DNA of 16,810 nucleotides, from contig CAZIUF010000019.1 of assembly GCA_964542665.1 (NCBI GenBank), positions 1 through 16,810 of the forward strand. Reading direction: 5' to 3'. Positions 6,191 to 13,649 of the stretch are shown piece after piece. The notes beneath the pieces are model-generated. The model had not been told where the DNA came from. It saw only the letters and a list, made by a program, of their open reading frames with translations, and made no database searches. How positions within the stretch are numbered: the stretch's first letter is position 1; each line of letters starts with the position of its first letter. This DNA comes from JAGOLU01 sp964542665 (lineage in GTDB: Bacteria > Patescibacteriota > Microgenomatia > UBA1406 > GWC2-37-13). Position numbers and translations under genes: made by a program.

Positions 6191-7513
6191 ATGCACGACT
6201 CATATCTCATCTACGGCGGAAAACCTCTCAAAGGAGAGGTGACTCTATCTGGTGCAAAAAATGCGTCAGTGAAGCTGATGATTGCAGCAGTATTATGTGA
6301 TGGTCCTGTCACTCTCAGACGGATCCCACACAATGAAGATAATCAAAATCTAGTCATGCTTCTGCGAGAGCTGGGGTGTAGGGTTACTGTTGAGGATCAT
6401 ACAGTGACGATCGATCCAAGAAATATCTCAATGTCTGAAGTTGGGCTTTTATATGGATCCAAAATCAGATCATCCTTTCTTTTGTTCGGACCTCTTTTGC
6501 ATAAATTTGCAAGTTGCCGTATCCCGAATCCCGGTGGATGTCGTATTGGCGCTCGTCCAATTGATCGCATCACTGACGCGCTGCAAGAACTCGGAGCAAA
6601 GATCTCATACTCTTCTGAGACTGGCTATTATGATGCTTCATTGCCAAAGTCCCCATCGGGATCATGTACATTTGCAAAATCCACTCACACAGGCACAGAG
6701 GCAGTCATACTTCTTGCGGCAAAATCACCTGAAACAGTTGTCATTCACAATGCCGCACTTGAGCCTGAGATAGACAACTTAATCGATTTTCTCAATCAGG
6801 CTGGAGCACAAATCAAACGAGATGGAGCAGATATCATCTGTAAGGGTAGCGCAACTCTAAATGTCACAGAACCATTTGACGTGGTTGAGGATCGTAATGA
6901 AGCCGTGACTTTTGCCGCCATGGCGTACGCGACCAAGGGCGACATTACCATTACCAATATCCATCCATCGCTTATCGCCTCATTTATTGAAAAAATAAAG
7001 CAAGCAGGTGGAGGAGTGGATGTCATCGATGAGCATACAGTGAGATTTTATTGGAAGCAGCGACTACTTGCTACAGATGTTACAACCAGTGCACACCCAG
7101 GCTATATGACTGATTGGCAGCCACAGTTTGGCATCATGATGGCCACTGCCCAAGGCGTAAGCACAATACATGAGACTATGCTCGAGTCCCGACTCAATTG
7201 GGTCCCCGAGTTACGCAAAGTTGGCGCACATATCGAGTCCTTTCAACCTCAACTTCAAAATCCTCAGACGGTATATCAGTTCAACTACGATCCTGCGCAG
7301 ACGTACGAGCAAGCGATTCGTATTACGGGTGTTGAACAATTACACAGCGGAGTGCTCAAGATGGTAGATATTCGCGCGGGTGCTGCACTCGTTATGGCCG
7401 CACTATCTGCTGAGGGTGAGTCAGTCTTACTGGGAGCCAATCACGTTGAACGGGGATATGAAAAACTTACTGAAAAGATACGAGCGCTTGGTGGTGATAT
7501 ACAGCTAGTATAA
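6191..7513 (+). CDS. murA: UDP-N-acetylglucosamine 1-carboxyvinyltransferase
   Basis: Transfers enolpyruvate from PEP to UDP-GlcNAc, the committed step of peptidoglycan synthesis, and feeds MurB. Seen in its 440 aa: SGAKNA at 20-25 (catalytic Lys23 and Asn24, equivalent to E. coli K22 and N23), the active-site loop PGGCRIGARPID at 114-125 with Cys117, MTDWQPQF at 306-313 with the general-base Asp308 and a C-terminal DIRAGAALVMA. Cys117 corresponds to E. coli Cys115, the residue alkylated by fosfomycin, so the enzyme is predicted fosfomycin-sensitive, unlike the Cys-to-Asp forms of some phyla. The 440-aa length is slightly above the usual 420 or so; the extra residues lie in the second half (about 350-370). 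It sits 5 nt after murB, without SD or a promoter of its own. Confidence 0.96.
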   Translation: MHDSYLIYGGKPLKGEVTLSGAKNASVKLMIAAVLCDGPVTLRRIPHNEDNQNLVMLLRELGCRVTVEDHTVTIDPRNISMSEVGLLYGSKIRSSFLLFGPLLHKFASCRIPNPGGCRIGARPIDRITDALQELGAKISYSSETGYYDASLPKSPSGSCTFAKSTHTGTEAVILLAAKSPETVVIHNAALEPEIDNLIDFLNQAGAQIKRDGADIICKGSATLNVTEPFDVVEDRNEAVTFAAMAYATKGDITITNIHPSLIASFIEKIKQAGGGVDVIDEHTVRFYWKQRLLATDVTTSAHPGYMTDWQPQFGIMMATAQGVSTIHETMLESRLNWVPELRKVGAHIESFQPQLQNPQTVYQFNYDPAQTYEQAIRITGVEQLHSGVLKMVDIRAGAALVMAALSAEGESVLLGANHVERGYEKLTEKIRALGGDIQLV

Positions 7514-7523
7514 CCAGTTGATA

Positions 7524-7552
7524 GTGACTTCCGAATGAAGATCTAGTAGGAT
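7524..7552 (+). promoter_or_regulatory. Putative leaderless promoter of the membrane-protein gene
   Basis: Seen: GTGACT (7524-7529), a 17-nt spacer, TAGGAT (7547-7552), then exactly 6 nt to the GTG start at 7559. The AGGA inside the -10 could instead be read as a Shine-Dalgarno sequence 7 nt before the GTG; the sequence alone cannot separate the two readings. Confidence 0.4.
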
Positions 7553-7558
7553 GAATAT

Positions 7559-8653
7559 GTGAGTCAGCCTTCCCCCAACTCCACCACACTTGATGAGTCA
7601 AAAATACCTTCTTCCGATCGGATGAGCTCACTGTATATTCAAGATCCATGGAGTATAGAGGTGCTGATAAAAAATGCATTTTTGCGCACTAAGTCGAGAC
7701 TACTGTCATATATTTTGTTGCAATTACTCTCTTCGGTTGTTTCATCCATTGTGCTAGTTGTGATGTTGGTCGTAGGTGTTCTGCTTGTCACAGGGCTCAT
7801 CATAGCCGGACAACAAATAGCCGCAATCATTGTCGGTCTCTTGTTCTTCTTATTTATAGTCGTAGTTTCGGTTTATGTGACGAGTCTATTCCAGTTTGCA
7901 TCAATCAAAACAGTAATCACGGACGAGACTATTACGGATACGCTTAAATCATCTTGGAAACTCCTTTATCCATACTTGATGCTGACTCTCTGGCAAGGAC
8001 TATTTATTCTCGGATTACTTCCGCTTGGTGTATTTACCTTTTTTATTGTTCCCGTTGTATGGTCAGTCCTCTTTTCATTCACCAACTTCATTTTGATAAC
8101 CAGTAAAAAAAGAGATGCATCAATATTATGGATCAGCAAAGATATGTTTCTGTCAAGATTTTGGGATATCGTTGGGAGATATATACTAGTGACTCTACTT
8201 GTGAGCGCTGTGACGGGAGCAATTGTCGCCCTGATCAGCTTCATCGTTTCACTTTTTGGAGTCGGTTTGGTGAGTGCGATCGCAAGTAAAGATAAAGAAG
8301 CAACCCAATCATCGCTAGCAGTTCTACAGACACTCGTGAGTTTATTCTCAAACTCATTTGGGTTTATTACACCGCTCATTGTCACGCCTTTTTATACAGC
8401 ATTCCTATTTGAAATGTATAAGCTCATTCCTCTTGCTGATCCACCAAAAAAACCGAAAGTTTGGATAGGAATAGCGGCACTTTCGGTTGTATCCATGTTT
8501 ACGATATTCTTTTATGGTTATTTTGTGTATGCACTTCCTGAAATAGTAAGCGTGAGCCAAGGAGCAAAAAATAAATCACTTGAACTATTTCAGCAGCAGA
8601 TTCAAAACTACATCCAAGAAGCTACTCAAAGAGCACAAACGTATGGCAAATGA
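7559..8653 (+). CDS. Polytopic membrane protein of unknown function (GDPD-membrane-domain-like)
   Basis: Function not recognised. Seen in its 364 aa: a polar 50-residue N-terminus, about seven hydrophobic segments (roughly 51-82, 85-112, 138-160, 161-181, 205-235, 255-285 and 301-325) and a polar, Gln-rich helical tail (335-362). The central pattern, a -SSWKLLYPY- entry helix, a Pro-containing hydrophobic pair, then a soluble turn with -DASILWISKDMFLSRFWDIVGRYIL-like spacing, is reminiscent of the membrane domain found with glycerophosphodiester phosphodiesterases and related DUFs; no catalytic motif is visible. The GTG start at 7559 fits the promoter spacing. It is 45 nt after murA and convergent with the GlmU-like gene (4-nt gap). 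Inference: an envelope-associated scaffold or transporter-like protein co-located with wall genes. Confidence 0.8.
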   Translation: MSQPSPNSTTLDESKIPSSDRMSSLYIQDPWSIEVLIKNAFLRTKSRLLSYILLQLLSSVVSSIVLVVMLVVGVLLVTGLIIAGQQIAAIIVGLLFFLFIVVVSVYVTSLFQFASIKTVITDETITDTLKSSWKLLYPYLMLTLWQGLFILGLLPLGVFTFFIVPVVWSVLFSFTNFILITSKKRDASILWISKDMFLSRFWDIVGRYILVTLLVSAVTGAIVALISFIVSLFGVGLVSAIASKDKEATQSSLAVLQTLVSLFSNSFGFITPLIVTPFYTAFLFEMYKLIPLADPPKKPKVWIGIAALSVVSMFTIFFYGYFVYALPEIVSVSQGAKNKSLELFQQQIQNYIQEATQRAQTYGK

Positions 8654-8657
8654 GCGA

Positions 8658-9899
8658 CTATTTATTGTCAGTGCCTGCTAAAAGACCCTTGACTACTGTA
8701 TGAGGAGCTATGTTTATGTTAGAGCCAACGATTGTTCCAGGCATCGTGGATACTCCAACACCCAAGAATGCATTTGCGGCGATACAGGCACCGAGCTTGT
8801 TGCGCAACGTATCAAAGATGGTTCCATTTGGGAGAGAGATACGGATGGTTTTGCTATCAAGCCGTAGGTTTGCGGTCACGGTCCCCCAGCTCATATTTAC
8901 TTTGCTCTCCAGTACTGAGTCTCCCACAAATGTATGGTGCAGACTACAACCCGGACCGACATAGCTGCGAGCAACTTCCGACCCAAACCCGATAGTCGAT
9001 CCCTCCTCAATCATACTTTGACGAACAAGGGTATGATTTCCAACGATTACATTACTACCGATATATGATGGACCCTTAATCACAGCATACGCTTCGATTT
9101 TTGCCGTTGGATCAATATATACAGCTCCATCAATCACTGCTGTAGGATGAATATTTGTGTTTTGGAAATCCTTGGACACGCGAAGGCCATGAAGATATAT
9201 GTTCATAACATCGAGGACATAGTGAGGATACTTCAACTTTGACCATAGTCCAGTATAAGTTATGAGATCGGCACCATACTTTTGCAGAAGTACAGTTTGA
9301 GCTTGTTCATACGTACTGTCCTTTTCTGGAGTATTACTAAACTGTTCAAATAGTGATATGAATTCGCTCGCATCCTGAAAGTAATCGGCGACGAGTCGTA
9401 TGATGTCGCTTGGTTTTTCAGATAGAGTAGGTTTTTCGACTGTCGCAATAACCTTATTATCTTTGAGGACGTAGTATCCAACAGGAAGATGCTCCTCGGT
9501 ATGACGACCGCACACGAGGAGATGGGGAGATGACTGGATAGCATCAAAAACCTGCTTAAACAGGGCCGCATCAACCATATCTATACCATTTACCACAAAG
9601 ATGGGTTGGCGACCTAGAATATCTTTAACTTGAATAAGTGCATCGTCCATCCCCTTTGGCTCAGCTTGAACATGAGTTTCTATGCGAACACCGTCAATTG
9701 TCGTTGCTAGGCTTCTTATATAACTGTCGTTGCTCGCATTGGTCACGACCAAAATCGAGCGAAATCCACCTTGAATGACCGCGTCTATCGTGTGTTTTAT
9801 GAGAGGAGTACCACCGATCGGCCACATTGTTTTGTTGGTCACAAAGGGAGCAAAACGAGTGCCGGCGCCGCCTGCGAGGATGACCACAACGGGTTGCAT
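8658..9899 (-). CDS. GlmU-like sugar-1-phosphate nucleotidylyltransferase with C-terminal left-handed beta-helix (archaeal-type)
   Basis: Probably forms a nucleotide sugar such as UDP-GlcNAc from NTP and sugar-1-P, perhaps also acetylating GlcN-1-P. Seen in its 413 aa: N-terminal pyrophosphorylase loop LAGGAGTRFAPF at 8-19 with Lys23 in NKTM where PKP is usual, PIGGTPLIKH at 27-36, NGIDMVD at 104-110 (metal-binding Asp region) and VEKP at 154-157. From about 249 there are hexapeptide repeats (NIHPTAVI, YIDPTAKIEA, GSNVIVGNHT), ending in GTVTANLRLD at 339-348 and PGTIVGSNINIAPHTVVKG at 387-405. The GT.TANLR.D...K.GA order is that of archaeal bifunctional GlmU-like proteins rather than E. coli GlmU. 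The start is set at the internal Met (9899), not 9932, because the Rossmann strand begins there and a -10 lies just upstream. Confidence 0.85.
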   Translation of the reverse strand: MQPVVVILAGGAGTRFAPFVTNKTMWPIGGTPLIKHTIDAVIQGGFRSILVVTNASNDSYIRSLATTIDGVRIETHVQAEPKGMDDALIQVKDILGRQPIFVVNGIDMVDAALFKQVFDAIQSSPHLLVCGRHTEEHLPVGYYVLKDNKVIATVEKPTLSEKPSDIIRLVADYFQDASEFISLFEQFSNTPEKDSTYEQAQTVLLQKYGADLITYTGLWSKLKYPHYVLDVMNIYLHGLRVSKDFQNTNIHPTAVIDGAVYIDPTAKIEAYAVIKGPSYIGSNVIVGNHTLVRQSMIEEGSTIGFGSEVARSYVGPGCSLHHTFVGDSVLESKVNMSWGTVTANLRLDSKTIRISLPNGTIFDTLRNKLGACIAANAFLGVGVSTMPGTIVGSNINIAPHTVVKGLLAGTDNK

Positions 9900-9908
9900 G
9901 ATGCTATA

Positions 9909-9917
9909 ATTGTACCA
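9909..9917 (-). promoter_or_regulatory. Putative extended -10 promoter of the GlmU-like gene
   Basis: Seen on the minus strand: TGGTACAAT, an extended -10 (TGn plus TACAAT), 9 nt before the ATG at 9899. The predicted leader is about 3 nt. No -35 at 17 nt and no SD. It shares the 68-bp divergent region with yvcK. Confidence 0.5.
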
Positions 9918-9937
9918 GGTCGAGTATATCAATCTAG

Positions 9938-9965
9938 TTGACTTAACTTGTCCAAACTATATATC
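9938..9965 (+). promoter_or_regulatory. Putative yvcK operon promoter
   Basis: Seen: TTGACT (9938-9943), a 14-16 nt spacer, and a TATATATC run (9958-9965) abutting the yvcK ATG at 9968. The choice of -10 is ambiguous (TATATA or TATATC). Either way there is room for almost no leader and no SD. It would drive the whole yvcK-dgkA-mraY-murD-ftsW-murG-ftsQ operon. Confidence 0.4.
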
Positions 9966-9967
9966 TT

Positions 9968-10957
9968 ATGTCAGAGCAAAAGATCACAATTTTAGGTGGG
10001 GGAACTGGTTCATTCGTCGTGCTCACATCGCTTAAAAAGCACGGTTTCGACCTTGCGGCTGTCGTAACGATGATGGACTCAGGAGGATCAACCGGTAGGC
10101 TACGCGATCAACTCGGCGTATTGCCTCCTGGCGATCTTCGTCAATGCCTCGTAGCACTTTCGAAAGCTCCTGAGCTATGGCGAAAGCTTTTTACCTATAG
10201 ATTTGAGAAGGGTGATCTCGCGGGACACAACTTCGGCAATATCATGATTTCAGCACTTCAAAAGGTTTCCGAAAATTATGATGAGGTGCTTGATGAGCTG
10301 CACTATCTCATGCATTGTGTTGGTCGAGTATATCCAGCAGCACTGTCAATATCTGATATTAACGTCACTTACTCCTCAGGAAGAGTCGTAAATTCTGAAA
10401 AACTACTCGATGAATCCAATCCCGATGGCGCAAATATCGTGAGTGCAATAGCCTCACCAAGAGTATCAGCCAATCCCAAAGCGATCAATCGCATACTCTC
10501 ATCTGACTATATCATCGCTGGACCAGGTGATTTGTACTCGAGTATCATATCCATTGCTTTGGTTGATGGAGTATCAGATGCTGTACAAAAATCTACTGCA
10601 AAACTCATTTACATCATGAATATTATGACCAAAGCATCGCAGACACTCAATTATTCTGCCTCACAACACATTGAAGATTTTACGAAGTACTTTGGTCGGG
10701 TACCAGATATATGTGTGGTAAATACCGATACAGTGAGTCCAAGCATGGCAAAACTCTACTCAGAGCTCAATGAAACTCAGGTCGATGATGATCTGAAGAA
10801 GATGGGATATAAAGGACAAATTGTACATGCGTCGCTTCTGGATACCTCAGTTCACCCAAAATCCAGTCAGGAATCACTTGCAGCCACTTTTTCACACAGC
10901 ATTGTGAGACATGATGAGCATAAACTTGAAATTTGCTTGGAAGACCTGCTAAAGTAA
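9968..10957 (+). CDS. yvcK: YvcK/CofD-like UDP-sugar-binding protein (gluconeogenesis factor family)
   Basis: Seen in its 329 aa: nucleotide loop ILGGGTGSF at 8-16, MMDSGGSTGRLR at 35-46, LPPGDLRQCL at 52-61, GHNFGN at 86-91, GPGDLYSSII at 185-194 and NIMTKASQT at 218-226 (NLMTQPGET in typical YvcK). All family signatures are in order. Known: B. subtilis YvcK binds UDP-GlcNAc and is needed for growth and cell shape on gluconeogenic carbon; in several bacteria it regulates flux into peptidoglycan precursors. CofD itself (lactyl transferase of F420 synthesis) shares the fold, but no F420 genes are nearby. It leads the operon that ends in ftsQ and is divergent from the GlmU-like gene, so sensing and making UDP-sugars are head to head. 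dgkA follows after 6 nt. Confidence 0.93.
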   Translation: MSEQKITILGGGTGSFVVLTSLKKHGFDLAAVVTMMDSGGSTGRLRDQLGVLPPGDLRQCLVALSKAPELWRKLFTYRFEKGDLAGHNFGNIMISALQKVSENYDEVLDELHYLMHCVGRVYPAALSISDINVTYSSGRVVNSEKLLDESNPDGANIVSAIASPRVSANPKAINRILSSDYIIAGPGDLYSSIISIALVDGVSDAVQKSTAKLIYIMNIMTKASQTLNYSASQHIEDFTKYFGRVPDICVVNTDTVSPSMAKLYSELNETQVDDDLKKMGYKGQIVHASLLDTSVHPKSSQESLAATFSHSIVRHDEHKLEICLEDLLK

Positions 10958-10963
10958 TAGTAT

Positions 10964-11341
10964 ATGATCACACACATACACCATCGGCTTCGACGTCATA
11001 CCATCTCTTTCCATCATGCTATTGAGGGAGTTGTTTGGGCACTCAAAACTCAGCCAAACTATCAGATACATCTATTACTGTCAGTTCTTTCTGTACTCGC
11101 TGGGTTGTATTTTGGCATCAAGAAGTTTGAATGGTTGATGCTTATGCTCACCATTGGTGGAGGATTAGTCATCGAAACGATCAACTCAGCAATCGAACAA
11201 ACGTTGGATTGTGTTTCACTTGAGCATAGAGATGATATAAAGATTGCCAAAGATGCATCTGCTGCAGCGATGCTTATATATGCATGCACAGCAGCGATCA
11301 TCGGACTAAGCATCTTTATTCCGTATATATTTCCGCTATGA
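10964..11341 (+). CDS. dgkA: Diacylglycerol/undecaprenol kinase, DgkA family
   Basis: A small integral membrane lipid kinase. Seen in its 125 aa: an N-terminal amphipathic segment (FHHAIEGVVWALKTQPNYQ at 16-34), three hydrophobic helices (about 35-50, 56-72 and 101-124), the signature ETINSAIEQTLD at 71-82 with the conserved Glu71 and Glu78, and IAKDASAAAM at 94-103. The signature residues correspond to those binding ATP-Mg in E. coli DgkA. Known: Gram-positive homologues phosphorylate undecaprenol rather than diacylglycerol. Inference: next to mraY it most likely supplies undecaprenyl phosphate for lipid I. The stop overlaps the mraY start (ATGA at 11338-11341). The ATG is 6 nt after the yvcK stop with no SD. 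Confidence 0.92.
   Translation: MITHIHHRLRRHTISFHHAIEGVVWALKTQPNYQIHLLLSVLSVLAGLYFGIKKFEWLMLMLTIGGGLVIETINSAIEQTLDCVSLEHRDDIKIAKDASAAAMLIYACTAAIIGLSIFIPYIFPL
11326..11331 (+). promoter_or_regulatory. Candidate internal promoter (-10) of mraY within dgkA
   Basis: Seen: TATATT in the last codons of dgkA, exactly 6 nt before the mraY ATG at 11338. No -35 or extended -10. The position matches the other leaderless-type starts here, but TA-rich coding sequence could produce it by chance. Confidence 0.3.
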
Positions 11342-12384
11342 GTGATTCTGCCATCTATTTATTTGCTACAGTTTTTTCTTTTGTTGTTCATTTCTCCCTT
11401 TTTATTCCGTTTATCAACTTTTTGTACACCAAAAAGATGCAGCGCGCACATCAAGAGACGATTGATCCATTTGGGAGAAGGACTCCCATATTTGACAAGT
11501 TTAATGGACACAAAGCTGGTACTCCTATTGGTGGAGGAATACTGATCATTGGGATATCGATACTTATTTATTTGGGGTACCTCATGTGGTTTTTTTATGC
11601 GGGTAGAGTAGTTACTTCAAACTATGCATCGGTGATTTCTGGTGTTGTCTTGCTGACTATCACTATGCTTGGCTTTGGCTTTATAGGCCTCTATGATGAC
11701 TTGTCAAAAATATTTTTGTGGAGTAGACATAACTTTTTTGGCCTACGCATGCGCCACAAGCTCGTACTCGAGCTGGCGGTCGCATTTGCTGTTTCCTGTG
11801 CGATGTATTTCTATCTAGGTATTGATATCATTCACATTCCGTTTATTGGCACTCTACATCTTTCTTTTTGGTATGTGCTATTTGCTACGTTTGTAATCGT
11901 TGCATTTGCAAATGCGGTCAATATCACTGACGGTATGGATGGACTATCGAGCGGTACGCTGATGATTGCACTTATTGGGTTTTGGATAGTTTCACGATCG
12001 ATCATAGACGTTCCGACCTCACTATTTATTGCTATATGGCTTGGTGGATTGCTCGCCTTTCTATACTTTAACGTATTTCCGGCTCGTATTTGGCTCGGAG
12101 ATACTGGCGCACTTGCGTTTGGTGCAACATTTGCAGTGATTGGTCTCATGCTTGGTAAATCATTTGCACTCCCAATCATTGGTGGTGTTTTTGTGATCGA
12201 AGTGATGTCATCTGGACTGCAGCTATTGGGAAAACGGTTTTTAAATCGGAAGATATTTCAAGTTTCACCATTTCATCTATATCTACAACACAAAGGTTGG
12301 CAAGAACCAAAAGTTGTGTTTAGGATGTGGATATTGGCTATACTATTAGTCATTATTGGTGTTGCAACTGCACTATTACGATGA
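11338..12384 (+). CDS. mraY: Phospho-N-acetylmuramoyl-pentapeptide transferase
   Basis: Transfers phospho-MurNAc-pentapeptide to undecaprenyl phosphate, giving lipid I at the inner membrane face. Seen in 348 aa with about ten TM segments: GTPIGGG at 61-67, Mg-binding FGFIGLYDD at 113-121 (Asp120 and Asp121), NAVNITDGMDGL at 192-203, GDTGALAFG at 254-262 and SPFHLYLQHKGW at 310-321. The last motif is normally PLHHH-E-KGW: only the first His (313) remains, the next two being Leu and Tyr. A longer frame opens at 11284, but I place the start at 11338 because it forms ATGA with dgkA and gives the standard N-terminus. The rest of the active site being intact argues for an active enzyme. A WecA-type transferase is an alternative, but the NxxNxxDGxDGL and KGW.EPKVV contexts favour MraY. 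Confidence 0.93.
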   Translation: MSDSAIYLFATVFSFVVHFSLFIPFINFLYTKKMQRAHQETIDPFGRRTPIFDKFNGHKAGTPIGGGILIIGISILIYLGYLMWFFYAGRVVTSNYASVISGVVLLTITMLGFGFIGLYDDLSKIFLWSRHNFFGLRMRHKLVLELAVAFAVSCAMYFYLGIDIIHIPFIGTLHLSFWYVLFATFVIVAFANAVNITDGMDGLSSGTLMIALIGFWIVSRSIIDVPTSLFIAIWLGGLLAFLYFNVFPARIWLGDTGALAFGATFAVIGLMLGKSFALPIIGGVFVIEVMSSGLQLLGKRFLNRKIFQVSPFHLYLQHKGWQEPKVVFRMWILAILLVIIGVATALLR

Positions 12385-13649
12385 GTAAGTCCAACTCCTG
12401 CGAGATGTTCATATCATCGCTCAAAGGTAAGCGTGTCCTTGTGGTCGGGCTTGGTCTCCAGGGTGGGGGTGTGGGAGTGGCTCGATTCTTTAGTCGTCAT
12501 GGTGCGTTGGTGACCGTAACTGACACCAAATCGCATGGAGAATTATCAGATTCTATCACCGCACTCAAGGACCTACCAAACATCACCTACCATCTTGGTG
12601 GACACCATAACGACGATTTTCTAAATACTGACCTGATCATCAAAGGACCATCTGTACGTTGGGATAACCCATATATTTTGAAAGCTTTGCAAGTCGGCAT
12701 ACCAGTGACCATGGAGACTGCACTTTTTGTAAAGTACGCTGGTTGCAAAACAATAGGTATCACGGGCACTCGAGGGAAATCAACAACTACGAACCTGATT
12801 TTCCAAACCCTAAGCCAACTATATAAAAAAGGAAAAGTCTACATGTCCGGAAATGTACCTGGAACCTGTGCGATTGCGCTGCTTGATACAGTGAGGGATC
12901 ATGATCTTGCTGTTTTAGAACTCTCATCCTGGCAACTATCGGGCTTCCATCACGAGAAAATATCACCAAATATTGCACTATTCACCAATCTCTATCCAGA
13001 TCACCTCAACTACTATCTTGGAATGACCGAGTACGAGCACGATAAAAATGCAATTGCTCAGTACCAACAAAAAGGAGATGTGTATATCGATGGACGGAAA
13101 ATGTCGAGTGTTAATCATCATGAACACAATAAATCTTGCGCAAAAGCAGTATGTATTGCTGTTCTTGGCGATTCATCGAGTGTAGCAATCGACTCTGCCA
13201 TATCGTCTGTATCGGGTTTGCCCATGCGACAGGAAATCATTTCGATATTTGATGATATTACGGTCATCAACGACTCAACTTCTACCACTCCTATCGCTCT
13301 TCAGACTGCGTTGAAATCATATGTGGACAAACCAGTTATTTTGATTATGGGAGGCAATGCAAAAAAACTACCTCTCGCAGATCTGATTACCGAAATTATC
13401 AGTGCAAGACAGATAAAAAAAATATTTTTTATGCCAGGTACGTTCACTGATGAAATACATGGATCGATACAGGGAACTTTGATCTCTGACTTTGAACAAC
13501 TGATCAAGTCTGCAACACAATATGCTCAAGAGCTCAATCAACCTTGTTATCTTCTTTTTTCACCTGGCGCAACATCATTTGCTCAGTTTAAAAATGAATT
13601 TGATAGGGGAAATCGATTTAATAAACTCATCTCTGATATAATCAAATAA
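12381..13649 (+). CDS. murD: UDP-N-acetylmuramoyl-L-alanine-D-glutamate ligase
   Basis: Adds D-Glu to UDP-MurNAc-L-Ala with ATP. Seen in 422 aa: N-terminal Rossmann loop VVGLGLQGGG at 21-30, P-loop GTRGKSTTT at 129-137, SGNVPGTCAIA at 156-166 (GGNIG region), LELSSWQLSGF at 179-189, NLYPDHLNYY at 203-212, probable carbamylated Lys222 in YEHDKNA, then NDSTSTTP, MGGNAKKLPL and the C-terminal SPGATSFAQFKNEFDRG that holds the D-Glu-binding Ser and Phe positions. The upstream frame starts at 12327, but the ATGA overlap with mraY at 12381 gives the more natural start; 12405 (MFISSLKGK) is a second option. No SD. ftsW overlaps its stop (TAATG). It sits between mraY and ftsW as in the canonical dcw order. 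Confidence 0.94.
   Translation: MSKSNSCEMFISSLKGKRVLVVGLGLQGGGVGVARFFSRHGALVTVTDTKSHGELSDSITALKDLPNITYHLGGHHNDDFLNTDLIIKGPSVRWDNPYILKALQVGIPVTMETALFVKYAGCKTIGITGTRGKSTTTNLIFQTLSQLYKKGKVYMSGNVPGTCAIALLDTVRDHDLAVLELSSWQLSGFHHEKISPNIALFTNLYPDHLNYYLGMTEYEHDKNAIAQYQQKGDVYIDGRKMSSVNHHEHNKSCAKAVCIAVLGDSSSVAIDSAISSVSGLPMRQEIISIFDDITVINDSTSTTPIALQTALKSYVDKPVILIMGGNAKKLPLADLITEIISARQIKKIFFMPGTFTDEIHGSIQGTLISDFEQLIKSATQYAQELNQPCYLLFSPGATSFAQFKNEFDRGNRFNKLISDIIK
13634..13642 (+). promoter_or_regulatory. Putative internal leaderless promoter of ftsW (extended -10)
   Basis: Seen: TGATATAAT, a perfect extended -10 (TGn plus TATAAT), at the 3' end of murD, exactly 6 nt before the ftsW ATG at 13649. No strong -35 (TCGATT at 18 nt spacing is poor), but an extended -10 can do without one. 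Predicted +1 is the A of the ftsW start codon. Confidence 0.5.

Noticed and set aside
7548..7551. AGGA as a Shine-Dalgarno for the membrane-protein gene
   Set aside because: It is embedded in the TAGGAT -10 candidate and no other start in the window has a convincing SD. Kept only as an alternative reading.
8710..8995. Two overlapping 84-87 codon frames antisense to the GlmU-like gene
   Set aside because: They are opposite the hexapeptide-repeat region and have no features of their own.
9900..9932. Upstream start of the GlmU-like gene at 9932
   Set aside because: The extra 11 residues precede the Rossmann strand of the family and would overlap the extended -10 box.
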